This document shows positions 7,953 to 15,748 of a stretch of 64,000 bases of DNA, one piece after another; the stretch's first letter is position 1, and the number at the start of each line of letters is the position of its first letter. Below the pieces are notes generated by a model, which did no database searches, was not told where the DNA came from, and was given only the letters and a program-made list of their open reading frames with translations. The stretch is from Phototrophicus methaneseepsis (lineage in GTDB: Bacteria > Chloroflexota > Anaerolineae > Aggregatilineales > Phototrophicaceae), in assembly GCF_015500095.1 (NCBI RefSeq), contig NZ_CP062983.1, forward strand, positions 3,162,001 through 3,226,000, read 5' to 3'. Both the position numbers and the translations under genes were made by a program.

Positions 7953-9570
7953 ATTCTGTTTGTTCGCTTGTTGATGCTTCTCCCGCTGGCCGCCAGAAGA
8001 CATAGGTAAAACCATTCAGGCTGATGCTTTCCTGCGGCGTATAGCGCTCTAAAACGACCTGGAGCATAGGGTCTGGATAGAAGCTAGCACGCAGGATAAT
8101 GAGCGCAAATTCTTGATTTTCTACCATGTTAATGAGGGTGGTCCCGTTCCATTCGCCGTTCAGGTATAAGTTGCGGAGTTGGGTCGGGTTGCTGATAACA
8201 GGGCGCCCGGCGGCCAATTCAAAGCCTGCGTCTTCACTCATGACGAGGCCATCCGTCCCCTGAATGATTTCAACAATCTGCTTGCCTGCTTCCATGTCTT
8301 CTGCTGTCGTGAAGTGGCCGATATTCGCATAGCCCAAAACATCGTAACTGGCGCTATCGTAGTGGCGTCCTAACACATTTGGCTGAATATGGAGTTGTGC
8401 TGCTACATCGCCAAATATAGGGCCTTCTGTGGGCATTTTGAACGTACTGATTGCATAGGCTATAAAGGCGACGGGAATAATGACAAACGCTGTGCTGGCT
8501 AGTTGACGTGCTACAGGCCCAAGAGTGGGGCTTAAGGCACGCACGTAAAAGTTATCCGGGAATTGCCAGCCGTGGTTTAGCGTCCGACTGAATAAAATGC
8601 CTGTCAGGATACACATTGCAGTGATAGATGTCGCATAGTAGCTATCGCCTGCGCCCCATGTGCCGGCCCCGATAACGCCAAAGATCGTCGTAGCAACAAA
8701 CCAGATGCTGTATAGGGAGAGGCGATCTATATAAAGCTCATACAAGACCAGTAACCCCGCTGGTATGAGTAAGGCGCCATGTAGCTGGAACCACAGTTTG
8801 ACCAGCCCTAAAGCCTGAATAGGGTCAAAGTGGTTGACATTTGCCACAATCGCTTGCCGCCACCATTCACCCTGAGTTGCCAATGTTAACCCGATGAAGA
8901 TGGCAAACCCGACAACTGCAAATCGTATCCCCCACAAGATAGCTTGGCGCGGGCTGCGCAGAAAAAGCCACATCAGCACAGCTATAGCCGTAATGGCCGC
9001 GAGTTGTTTCGTATAGCCAGCTAGTATCAAGAAGCCAAAGGCCAGCGCGATATAACGCCATTTGTGGGCAGGGTAAGCCCAGGTGAGTAAGACGACGGAT
9101 GCTGTCTCGAAGAGCACCATGGTCATGTGCTGGCGGAACAAAGGCCCATTATGGTAGATCATGTTCGATGAAAGGAAAGCCAGGGCACAGAGGATCGCGA
9201 CCCATGGACGTTGACCTTCACGGTTGATCGCGTAGGCAATCAGTGCTGCGGTGATGAGCGTGCCAATAAAGCTCAACAAGCGGCCATATGCATAACTGGG
9301 GCCAAACAGCCATACGAAAGGCACCGGCAGTATATGGAAAACAGGCGGGTAGTTGCTGCTATAGAAAGGGTAGTCGTCTGTATTTTGATAAGGCCACTGG
9401 AACTGACTGTATAGAATTGTGTCGACTAGTTCAAAGCCTTCGCCCTGGTCGTAATCATAGGGAAACTGGATGATATTGATGGCGTAGGCCACATAAATAG
9501 CGAAGGCAGCGAGCAGTAGCAGGGTGGCTGCTGCCATCAAGATGCGGTAAATCGTACGTTTCATAGGCAT
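7951..9570 (-). CDS. Polytopic membrane glycosyltransferase (GT-C type)
   Basis: This 539-residue protein has about ten or eleven membrane segments and looks like a dolichyl/undecaprenyl-phosphate-sugar-using GT-C transferase (GT39/GT83 style). After the first membrane helix the extracytoplasmic loop carries an acidic cluster DYDQGEGFE, where the family keeps its catalytic Asp/Glu. The typical SNYPPVFHILPVPFVWLFG follows. The C-terminal about 150 residues are soluble and probably extracytoplasmic. It would transfer a sugar from a lipid carrier to an unknown acceptor at the membrane. Its start codon overlaps the stop of the small membrane protein gene upstream, so the two are co-transcribed. 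Confidence 0.7.
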   Translation of the reverse strand: MPMKRTIYRILMAAATLLLLAAFAIYVAYAINIIQFPYDYDQGEGFELVDTILYSQFQWPYQNTDDYPFYSSNYPPVFHILPVPFVWLFGPSYAYGRLLSFIGTLITAALIAYAINREGQRPWVAILCALAFLSSNMIYHNGPLFRQHMTMVLFETASVVLLTWAYPAHKWRYIALAFGFLILAGYTKQLAAITAIAVLMWLFLRSPRQAILWGIRFAVVGFAIFIGLTLATQGEWWRQAIVANVNHFDPIQALGLVKLWFQLHGALLIPAGLLVLYELYIDRLSLYSIWFVATTIFGVIGAGTWGAGDSYYATSITAMCILTGILFSRTLNHGWQFPDNFYVRALSPTLGPVARQLASTAFVIIPVAFIAYAISTFKMPTEGPIFGDVAAQLHIQPNVLGRHYDSASYDVLGYANIGHFTTAEDMEAGKQIVEIIQGTDGLVMSEDAGFELAAGRPVISNPTQLRNLYLNGEWNGTTLINMVENQEFALIILRASFYPDPMLQVVLERYTPQESISLNGFTYVFWRPAGEASTSEQTE

Positions 9571-9869
9571 TAAGCAGGCTTATTCCCCAACGGGATCAAC
9601 GTTAGCCCGATAACGGCCATAGCTGCGCATAGTGCCAGGGCCCCTTGCTGGGCTGGACCAATGCCACCTTCGCGCCCTACATCGAGAATATCAATTCCAA
9701 GAATGCCTATAAAGCCCAGCACGCCAATCACCAGTAGGACGATGCCAAGCTGCCGTTTGCTAACGGTATAGTCTCTGCTGAAAAATCGCCGAATATCGCT
9801 TGTGTATGGCGAAGTAGAAGATGTGTTGTTCGATTTTGCTGGCGTTGGTTCTGGCATGATCTTATTCAC
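9570..9869 (-). CDS. Small two-helix membrane protein
   Basis: This 99-residue protein is of no family I recognise. A polar N-terminal 40 residues, rich in Ser, Thr and Pro, precede two hydrophobic helices (about 41-61 and 76-95). The last base of its stop codon region is shared with the ATG of the downstream membrane glycosyltransferase, so coupled translation is likely. An alternative ATG lies four codons in. It could be an accessory subunit of the transferase, but that rests only on position. Confidence 0.6.
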   Translation of the reverse strand: MNKIMPEPTPAKSNNTSSTSPYTSDIRRFFSRDYTVSKRQLGIVLLVIGVLGFIGILGIDILDVGREGGIGPAQQGALALCAAMAVIGLTLIPLGNKPA

Positions 9870-10049
9870 AAAATGATTGGTCTATGTGCGATGAATTCTA
9901 CTTGCAGATGAGGATACTTTTGAATGATGAGATTTGCCAGCTTAGAAATTGAATCGCTTTGTGCAAGTCGCAAATGTGTTCCTTAGCAGAATAGCCATTT
10001 GTCATGACGGTTTGGCGTGTTATCCTTGACGGGTTTTTAGGGTAGCTTC

Positions 10050-10077
10050 TTGACACCATTCACGATGGTGATATGAT
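10050..10077 (+). promoter_or_regulatory. Promoter of aspS
   Basis: Consensus TTGACA (10050-10055) and TATGAT (10072-10077) are 16 bp apart. The predicted start is about 45 bp upstream of the aspS ATG, whose ribosome-binding site AGGAG is at 10113-10117. Confidence 0.75.
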
Positions 10078-10129
10078 TCTTTGTGAACCCTCATGAACTA
10101 TATATACCTCTCAGGAGTAAGGTATACCC

Positions 10130-11953
10130 ATGTTGAAGACACGCACTTGTGGTGAATTACGCCCAGAAGACGCCGGCCAGGAGGTTGTGCTCGCGGGATG
10201 GGTCAACCGTCGCCGGGACCAGGGCGGCTTAATTTTTATTGATTTACGAGATCGTTGGGGCATCACCCAGGTGGTGGTGGACCGCGATAGCGCCCCTGAA
10301 GCCCATTCCACGGCAGATCAGGCGCGTAATGAATTTGTATTACAGGTGAAGGGCGTTGTTCGCACTCGCCCAGAGGGTTCAGAGAATCTGGATTTGCCCA
10401 CGGGGCGTATTGATGTCTTTGCTAATGACATCAAGATATTGAATGTGGCTAAGACGCCGCCATTCTACATTAACGACGACGAGCGCCTTGAACGTGAAGG
10501 GCTTGATGAGTCGATCCGTATGAAGCATCGCTATCTGGACTTGCGCCGCCAGAAAATGCAAAAGAATATCGTGCTGCGGCACCGTGCGCTTAAGTTTATC
10601 CGCGATTACCTGGATAAGCAGAGCTTTGTAGAAGTCGAGACGCCAATTCTGTTTAAGACGACGCCAGAGGGTGCTCGCGACTTCCTGGTGCCGAGCCGCT
10701 TGCAACCGGGTAAATTCTACGCCTTGCCGCAATCGCCACAACAACTCAAACAAATGCTGATGGTGGCTGGTTTTGAGAAGTACTTCCAGATTGCGCGTTG
10801 CTTCCGTGATGAGGATTTACGTGGCCAGCGCCAACCGGAATTTACACAGCTCGATATGGAACTGAGCTTTGTCGAGCGCGAAGACGTCATGCAGCTCAAC
10901 GAAGGGCTTATGACAGCCTTGGTCGAGGCTGTCGCGCCCGATAAAACGATCATGCAAAAGCCGTTTCCTCGTATCTTGTATAAGGACGCGATGGAACAAT
11001 ATGGCACTGATCGTCCTGACATCCGTTATGATTTGCGCGCCATCGATGTGACCGAGATTGCTGGTCAGAGTGGCTTCAGTGTCTTTGTGAGCAACGTAAA
11101 AGATGGCAAGCCTGTTAAATGCATTCGTGCGCCTAAGATGGCTGGCGATCTCAGCGGTACGCAATTGCGTAAAGTCGCTGGTGAACTGGAAGATTTGGCG
11201 AAGAAGGCTGGTGCTAAGGGCCTCGCTTATATGGCATTGCCAAACGAAGAAGATGGCGAGGTAAAGGGGCCAATTGGTAAATTCTTCACTGTCGACCAGA
11301 AGCTGGCTTTGTTTGAGGCTGTGGGTGCGGAACCCGGTGACTTGCTCCTGTTTGTCTCCGATAAGCGGGAAGTTTGCCAGGCTGTTACGGAAGCGCTGCG
11401 CCCCAATCTGGCGGAGCAACTGGGCCTGCTGGACCCGAATACACTGGCTTTCTGCTGGGTGATCGACTTCCCCATGTTCCTTTGGGATGAAGAAGAAAAA
11501 CGTTGGGACCCATCACAGCATATGTTTACCATGCCCATGCCGGAAGATGTCGATATGCTGAATACGGCCCCTGGCGAGGCGCGCGGTTCTCAATACGATA
11601 TGGTCTGTAATGGGCACGAGGTAGCGGGTGGCAGCATTCGTATCCACGACCGCGAGATTCAGAAGCAGATCTTCCCGTTAATCGGGCTGGATATGGACCG
11701 TGCGATGCAGCAGTTCGGTCATATTCTGGAGGCCTTCGAATATGGTGTGCCGCCGCATGGCGGTATTGCCTGGGGTATTGATCGCGTGGTGGCTTTGCTC
11801 GCTGGTGAACCCAATATCCGTGAGGTTATTGCTTTCCCCAAGACGCAAACAGGCGCGGATGCAATGGCAGGTGCACCTTCCGATGCTGATGAGAAACAGC
11901 TCGCGGATTTGTTCATCAAGCTGGATTTGCCAGAAGATGAAGACGAAGACTAA
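10130..11953 (+). CDS. aspS: Aspartate-tRNA ligase
   Basis: This 607-residue class II aminoacyl-tRNA synthetase charges tRNA-Asp in the cytosol. It has an N-terminal OB-fold anticodon-binding domain (about 1-110). The catalytic core carries the motif 2 region CFRDEDLRGQRQPEFTQLDME, and the bacterial-type GAD insertion domain lies in the middle. Motif 3, GIAWGIDRVVALLAGEPNIR, is near the C-terminus. Length and domain order match bacterial AspRS. Whether it also mischarges tRNA-Asn depends on whether the genome has asparaginyl-tRNA synthetase, which is not in this window. It has its own promoter and terminator. Confidence 0.97.
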   Translation: MLKTRTCGELRPEDAGQEVVLAGWVNRRRDQGGLIFIDLRDRWGITQVVVDRDSAPEAHSTADQARNEFVLQVKGVVRTRPEGSENLDLPTGRIDVFANDIKILNVAKTPPFYINDDERLEREGLDESIRMKHRYLDLRRQKMQKNIVLRHRALKFIRDYLDKQSFVEVETPILFKTTPEGARDFLVPSRLQPGKFYALPQSPQQLKQMLMVAGFEKYFQIARCFRDEDLRGQRQPEFTQLDMELSFVEREDVMQLNEGLMTALVEAVAPDKTIMQKPFPRILYKDAMEQYGTDRPDIRYDLRAIDVTEIAGQSGFSVFVSNVKDGKPVKCIRAPKMAGDLSGTQLRKVAGELEDLAKKAGAKGLAYMALPNEEDGEVKGPIGKFFTVDQKLALFEAVGAEPGDLLLFVSDKREVCQAVTEALRPNLAEQLGLLDPNTLAFCWVIDFPMFLWDEEEKRWDPSQHMFTMPMPEDVDMLNTAPGEARGSQYDMVCNGHEVAGGSIRIHDREIQKQIFPLIGLDMDRAMQQFGHILEAFEYGVPPHGGIAWGIDRVVALLAGEPNIREVIAFPKTQTGADAMAGAPSDADEKQLADLFIKLDLPEDEDED

Positions 11954-11972
11954 TCTTGCATGATATGGACGG

Positions 11973-12008
11973 CGAGAAGCTACTGTTAAGGCTTCTCGTT
12001 GTTTTTAT
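11973..12008 (+). terminator. Intrinsic terminator of aspS
   Basis: An 8-bp stem CGAGAAGC / GCTTCTCG with a 10-nt loop is followed by TTGTTTTT. It begins 20 bp past the aspS stop and separates aspS from the 6S RNA promoter. Confidence 0.8.
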
Positions 12009-12033
12009 ATACGGATTCTTACAAGAATAAAGC

Positions 12034-12062
12034 TTTACGCTGCCTATAAGCTCTGCTATAAC
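12034..12062 (+). promoter_or_regulatory. Promoter of the 6S RNA gene
   Basis: TTTACG (12034-12039) and TATAAC (12057-12062) are spaced by exactly 17 bp. The expected start falls at about G12069, the first base of the closing stem of the RNA. Confidence 0.75.
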
Positions 12063-12068
12063 AGAGTC

Positions 12069-12240
12069 GCCTGCAATGTTCGTGATGGAGCGCTACATTT
12101 TGGGCCAACACTCATCAAAATTAGGGATTCGGGTCTGGTTTTAAGGTGATAGGCTTGAGCCAAGACCTAACTAGGCAGCAGGATCCCGCCCTGCATAGCA
12201 GGTCTCAAAATTTTCCTTCACACGGCATCGCAGGTTGGCA
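12069..12240 (+). ncRNA. ssrS: 6S RNA
   Basis: This is a non-coding RNA of about 170 nt with its own promoter and terminator. The ends pair in a closing helix: 12069-12078 with 12226-12235 (nine of ten pairs), then after an internal TT/G loop CGTG (12081-12084) with CACG (12221-12224). The same arrangement (ATG-TT-CG opposite CG-G-CAT) closes E. coli 6S RNA, as I recall that sequence. Inside lie an AAAATT/AATTTT helix and a long imperfect terminal hairpin built from GGTCT/AGACC. 6S RNA binds the housekeeping RNA polymerase by mimicking an open promoter. In Bacillus subtilis a 6S gene also lies near aspS, from memory. Confidence 0.72.
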
Positions 12241-12245
12241 TTATA

Positions 12246-12271
12246 GCGGCGGACATTGATCCGCCGCTTTT
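12246..12271 (+). terminator. Intrinsic terminator of the 6S RNA gene
   Basis: A perfect 8-bp stem GCGGCGGA / TCCGCCGC with loop CATTGA is followed by TTTT. It lies 10 bp past the closing stem of the 6S RNA and before the convergent LCP gene. Confidence 0.85.
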
Positions 12272-12300
12272 GCATTCTATGTGTAGGGTTACTGTGGTGA

Positions 12301-13593
12301 TTACTGGTTGTAATCTGCGCCGAAGACCTCAACCATCAAGTCTGACATGCGGCCCCGATTGGGGATGAGGACCGCCTCGCCCTTTGCGGTGGTATAAGGC
12401 TGTAGATAGTAGTAATCCATCACACCCGTATGAATATTCTCCGCTGGGATGTCTTTGGCATATAGGCCAAGCTGAATAATCTGCTCAAGCGTGAGGCCAG
12501 TATAGACATGTTCTTCCCATGCTTGCCAGAAAGCCGGTGCCTGTAGGACCAGGGTCGGAACCATATCGGCACGCATGATCTTATCGCGGATGGCAAAGAT
12601 GGCTTGTTGCTGGCGCTCTGCACGGCTGATATCGCTATCACCGTGACGTGTGCGCGCGAACCGGAGCGTATCGTAACCGTTGAGATGATGCGTCCCAGTG
12701 GGCAAGTAGAACGGATCATACCCATAGTTCATGTCAGGATACTGTGGGTCATTGATTGTATAGTCAATGGTGACGTCCACGCCGCCAATGGCATCGACGA
12801 CATCAATAAATGCCTGGAAGTCGATCGCTACATATTCGTTGACACGAATGCCGAAGTTACGTTGTACGGTCTGCTGCATCAAGATAGGCCCATAACCGGG
12901 GCTTTGTAGTTCACCATAGATCATCGGTGAATTGATGCGCAGTAAGCTGGAATAGCCCGGTACATCGACGTAAAGGTCACGCGGTATGCTCAGGATGCCA
13001 ATGCTGTTGGTCGTCGGGTTGAGGCTGACGATCATCATGGTGTCTGTGCGATAGGTGAGGCCGGTTTCGCCTGGGCGGCGGTCCAGGCCAACCATGACCA
13101 TTGTAAAGCGCGATTGGCCGTCCCACGGTTCAAGGATGATGCTGCTGCCATCTGGCAGAAGGAGCGTCTCACCAACATCCAGGCCAACTTCGTTGGAATA
13201 GTCGCTCAATGCCAGGACTGGCGTTGGGAGGGCAGCTGAAATATCTGCAGTTGGGATGACTTCCATCTCTTGTTGGGATGATCTGACGAGCAAAAATGCA
13301 CTCAGGCTCATGATGAGCACGATAGAGAAAAGTGCCCCGGCAATAATCACCCATGCCCATTCGCTGAGTGCATTGCGGTTCCGTGAACGCCGCTTACGAG
13401 CACGCTGCGGGGAGTAAGGTTCTTGCTCCGCTGAATCAGAATTTGTATTTTTGCCCAGGTAGTAACTGGTGCTGTAGATTGGCTGGGCGCTGGGTGCGGG
13501 GATGGATACGTTCTCATCGCTTCCCGCTACACGCGGATTCACCGTCGTGTTATCATCGTGAGCGCCTGTTTGATACTGGGTGAAATCTGTCAT
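12301..13593 (-). CDS. LytR-CpsA-Psr (LCP) family protein
   Basis: This 430-residue membrane-anchored LCP protein has a polar cytoplasmic tail of about 90 residues ending in a basic RARKRRSRNRN stretch. One transmembrane helix (about 95-115) follows, then an extracytoplasmic LCP domain. Typical signatures are MVGLDRRPGETGLTYRTDTMM, LSIPRDLYVDVPG, IGGVDV and the arginine-rich FARTRHGDSDISRAERQQQ. LCP enzymes move glycopolymers from a lipid pyrophosphate carrier onto the cell wall, with those Arg and Asp residues binding the pyrophosphate. Here the acceptor may be peptidoglycan or another envelope polymer. It is divergent from lipM and stands alone. Confidence 0.9.
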   Translation of the reverse strand: MTDFTQYQTGAHDDNTTVNPRVAGSDENVSIPAPSAQPIYSTSYYLGKNTNSDSAEQEPYSPQRARKRRSRNRNALSEWAWVIIAGALFSIVLIMSLSAFLLVRSSQQEMEVIPTADISAALPTPVLALSDYSNEVGLDVGETLLLPDGSSIILEPWDGQSRFTMVMVGLDRRPGETGLTYRTDTMMIVSLNPTTNSIGILSIPRDLYVDVPGYSSLLRINSPMIYGELQSPGYGPILMQQTVQRNFGIRVNEYVAIDFQAFIDVVDAIGGVDVTIDYTINDPQYPDMNYGYDPFYLPTGTHHLNGYDTLRFARTRHGDSDISRAERQQQAIFAIRDKIMRADMVPTLVLQAPAFWQAWEEHVYTGLTLEQIIQLGLYAKDIPAENIHTGVMDYYYLQPYTTAKGEAVLIPNRGRMSDLMVEVFGADYNQ

Positions 13594-13682
13594 ACCCTGT
13601 GAGCCCTACTTGGTTAATCGTATTACATCATACGATAAAATGGTCGAAAACAGATAATCAAGAGTATAGGTTTGGTAAAAAA

Positions 13683-14495
13683 ATGCGTCAATGGCGTTTG
13701 ATTTACGATTCCCCTGCGATTGGGGCCTGGAATATGGCGGTGGACGAAGCCATTTTGCAGGCTGTTAGCGCTGGAGAACAACCCCCAACACTACGCGTCT
13801 ATGCCTGGGACCCTTTCTGCTTATCATTAGGGTACGGCCAGCCAGTGGGGGATGTGGATGATGTACGCTTACAGGCTCATGGTTGGCATGTGGTGCGGCG
13901 ACCAACCGGCGGGCGAGCGATTTTACATGGTGATGAATTAACCTATAGTGTGTCGCTGCCGATTGATCATGAACTCGCGCAAGGGGATGTCATTGCCAGC
14001 TACCGTCGCTTAAGCGAAGCCCTGGTTGCTGCGTTGATGCAGCTTGGCCTCACGCCACAATCGGAAAAACAAGCCAAGTCAAACGGCAGCAGTCGCGGCC
14101 CTGTTTGCTTTGAAGTGCCGTCTCATTATGAAATTACTTCCCAGGGGCGTAAGTTGATTGGTAGTGCCCAGGTGCGCCGCAAAGCAGGGATTTTGCAACA
14201 TGGTACGCTCCCGCTTTATGGGGATGTAGGGCGCATCTGTGAGGCGCTCCAGTTCGATGATGAGGCCGCGCGCGAAGCTGGAAAGGCTAAAGTGCGTGAA
14301 CGGGCCATTACGCTCAGTGAGGCGCTCGGTTCTGATGTGGATTGGCTGACAGCCGCTGATGCGCTTGTAGCGGGATTTAGCGAGGCGTTTGGACTCACAT
14401 TTGAGATGGGCCACCTCTCAGAGAGCGAATTAAACTGTGCTGAGCAGCTTTTGCAGGATGTCTATACCAATACGGCCTGGACGGCAAAACGCTAG
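13683..14495 (+). CDS. lipM: Octanoyltransferase LipM / lipoate-protein ligase A family
   Basis: This is a 270-residue protein of the BPL/LPL catalytic fold. It carries the lipoyl-synthesis signature RRPTGGRAILHGDELTYS, the conserved cysteine in GPVCFEVP (C142), and GRKLIGSAQVRR with the acyl-binding Lys. The cysteine in that position is typical of LipM octanoyltransferases, which move octanoate from acyl-carrier protein to GcvH or E2 domains through a thioester. I chose the ATG at 13683 because homology begins there (MRQWRLIYDSP); an ORF extension to 13599 is unlikely. A lipoate-scavenging ligase is the main alternative. It is transcribed divergently from the LCP gene. Confidence 0.82.
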   Translation: MRQWRLIYDSPAIGAWNMAVDEAILQAVSAGEQPPTLRVYAWDPFCLSLGYGQPVGDVDDVRLQAHGWHVVRRPTGGRAILHGDELTYSVSLPIDHELAQGDVIASYRRLSEALVAALMQLGLTPQSEKQAKSNGSSRGPVCFEVPSHYEITSQGRKLIGSAQVRRKAGILQHGTLPLYGDVGRICEALQFDDEAAREAGKAKVRERAITLSEALGSDVDWLTAADALVAGFSEAFGLTFEMGHLSESELNCAEQLLQDVYTNTAWTAKR

Positions 14496-14511
14496 GTTTC
14501 GATCAGATTAT

Positions 14512-14539
14512 TTGATTCTACGGGACAGTTTCGTATAAT
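14512..14539 (+). promoter_or_regulatory. Promoter of the recombinase-like gene
   Basis: TTGATT (14512-14517) and a perfect TATAAT (14534-14539) are 16 bp apart. The predicted start is at about 14546, roughly 48 bp upstream of the ATG. Confidence 0.7.
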
Positions 14540-14552
14540 AGAAATTGTACAA

Positions 14553-14577
14553 GTGTTCTGATAAAGAGTGTTCTGAT
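14553..14577 (+). repeat. Tandem direct repeat in the leader of the recombinase-like gene
   Basis: GTGTTCTGAT occurs at 14553-14562 and again at 14568-14577, a 15-bp period. Both copies lie just after the predicted transcription start and before the ribosome-binding region. A protein operator, perhaps autoregulatory, is possible. Confidence 0.7.
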
Positions 14578-14593
14578 TGAAGGATCGGTTGCC

Positions 14594-15532
14594 ATGCTTA
14601 AGCGCCAACTCCCCTTATTTCCATCCCAACCCGATGACCCTAAGGACATCAATCGTAAGACGCCCCTTGGCGCGACGTTTGATTTGTTCAGGGCGTACCT
14701 GGGCCAAGAGGGTAAATCAGAGCATACTGTGAAGGCTTTTCTGGCCGATATGACCCTGCTGGCTGAGCATACCGGCGCAGAGACCCCTGTCGCACAATAT
14801 ACGACCACGAACCTGAATGAGTTTTTACACTGGATGGAATTTGGCCGCGGGGTGCCGTGCAGCCGTAAGACGTATGCTCGCCGCGTCACGTCGATCAAGG
14901 TCTATTTTAAGTGGCTTAAGCAAATCGGTGCTATTCCGCATGACCCGGCCCAGGCCGTTTTGCAGCGCAGCGGCCCCGCGCCATTATCACAAGTTATCTC
15001 CAGAGAAGAAGAAAAATCGGCCATTTTGGTTGCCCAGGGTATGAAGAAGGGCGACGACCATGATTATCGCCCGGAATTCTTGTTGCTGCTCTTGCTGGAA
15101 ACAGGTATTAAGAAGAGCGAGGCGGGCCGCCTGACAGCGCAGGACTTCGACCGAAGCAATCCTGAACGGCCTGTAGTGCTTATTAAGCACAAGTCTAAGA
15201 ATGTCTACAAAGAGCGACGGATTGAAGTTTCCGCACGCTTGGTCGAAGTGCTTGATGATTATCTGGCTCAGTATCATCCTAAAGAGGCCGTTTTTACGTG
15301 TACGACGCGCAATCTGGAATATATCCTCACGGATATTGGCGAACAGGCGGAAATCCCGTTTAAGCTCTCTTTTGAAGTGATGCGTTGGACCTGTGCCGTG
15401 CGGGATTATCGTGCTGGCATGGAAGAAGAGGCAATTCGGGAAAAACTTGGCCTCAGCCGGACCAGTTGGTATGAGACGAGCGCGAAAATTAAGCGGCTGA
15501 GTACTCAACTAGACGAACAAGCTGTCCATTAG
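14594..15532 (+). CDS. Degenerate tyrosine-recombinase-like protein
   Basis: This 312-residue protein has the architecture of a tyrosine recombinase: a SAM-like N-terminal domain (about 25-115) and a catalytic-domain fold (about 130-305). The active site is eroded. The first catalytic Arg (usual TGLRxSE) is Lys173 in TGIKKSE, the HxxR His is Glu261 with only Arg264 kept, and the GH motif His is Leu287. No Tyr sits at the expected nucleophile position (Ser296; Y293 is three residues off). No flanking repeats or cargo suggest an element. It probably binds DNA without recombining it. It sits between lipM and a tiny membrane protein gene and has its own promoter. Confidence 0.7.
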   Translation: MLKRQLPLFPSQPDDPKDINRKTPLGATFDLFRAYLGQEGKSEHTVKAFLADMTLLAEHTGAETPVAQYTTTNLNEFLHWMEFGRGVPCSRKTYARRVTSIKVYFKWLKQIGAIPHDPAQAVLQRSGPAPLSQVISREEEKSAILVAQGMKKGDDHDYRPEFLLLLLLETGIKKSEAGRLTAQDFDRSNPERPVVLIKHKSKNVYKERRIEVSARLVEVLDDYLAQYHPKEAVFTCTTRNLEYILTDIGEQAEIPFKLSFEVMRWTCAVRDYRAGMEEEAIREKLGLSRTSWYETSAKIKRLSTQLDEQAVH

Positions 15533-15548
15533 CAGGGCGGAATCGCGG

Positions 15549-15554
15549 TATAAT
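15549..15554 (+). promoter_or_regulatory. Possible -10 element of the 37-residue gene
   Basis: A perfect TATAAT lies 36 bp upstream of the small ORF, just past the recombinase-like gene. No good -35 hexamer is at the expected distance, so the promoter is tentative. Confidence 0.4.
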
Positions 15555-15589
15555 AGGGTCATGACTCATATGATGATTGGATTTACAGA

Positions 15590-15703
15590 ATGGCATTGCC
15601 TGAGCCGCAACGTGATGAAAATCCGGGTATTGGCCCCATAGCATTTATTATTGGCAGCGTCGCAATTTTGCTGCTGATCGTCTTACTCAATATGCCAGGT
15701 TAA
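15590..15703 (+). CDS. 37-residue single-pass membrane protein
   Basis: The ORF encodes 37 residues. A short polar start (MALPEPQRDENPG) is followed by one strongly hydrophobic helix of about 21 residues and a short tail ending in NMPG. This layout is typical of small bacterial membrane proteins. It lies between a TATAAT box and a terminator, which supports a discrete unit. The ribosome-binding site is weak (GGA ten bases upstream), so expression is not certain. Function is unknown. Confidence 0.5.
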   Translation: MALPEPQRDENPGIGPIAFIIGSVAILLLIVLLNMPG

Positions 15704-15711
15704 GTGTTTGA

Positions 15712-15745
15712 ACGAGGGACACATCGACGTGCCCCTTGTTTTTAC
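15712..15745 (+). terminator. Terminator between the 37-residue gene and rlmI
   Basis: The stem AGGGACAC / GTGCCCCT (one mismatch) with loop ATCGAC is followed by TGTTTTT. It directly follows the small ORF; the convergent rlmI gene ends 4 bp away. Confidence 0.6.
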
Positions 15746-15748
15746 GTT

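Noticed and set aside
10817-11419. 200-codon ORF antisense to aspS
   Set aside because: It is a shadow of the conserved aspS reading frame and shows no domain or translation signal.
12069-12240. SRP RNA, RNase P RNA or tmRNA
   Set aside because: The SRP GGAAG tetraloop core, the RNase P signature blocks and a tRNA-like end with CCA are all missing.
14594-15532. Integrase marking a prophage or genomic island
   Set aside because: The catalytic residues are degenerate, and no attachment repeats, tRNA or phage genes are nearby. Flanking genes are housekeeping.
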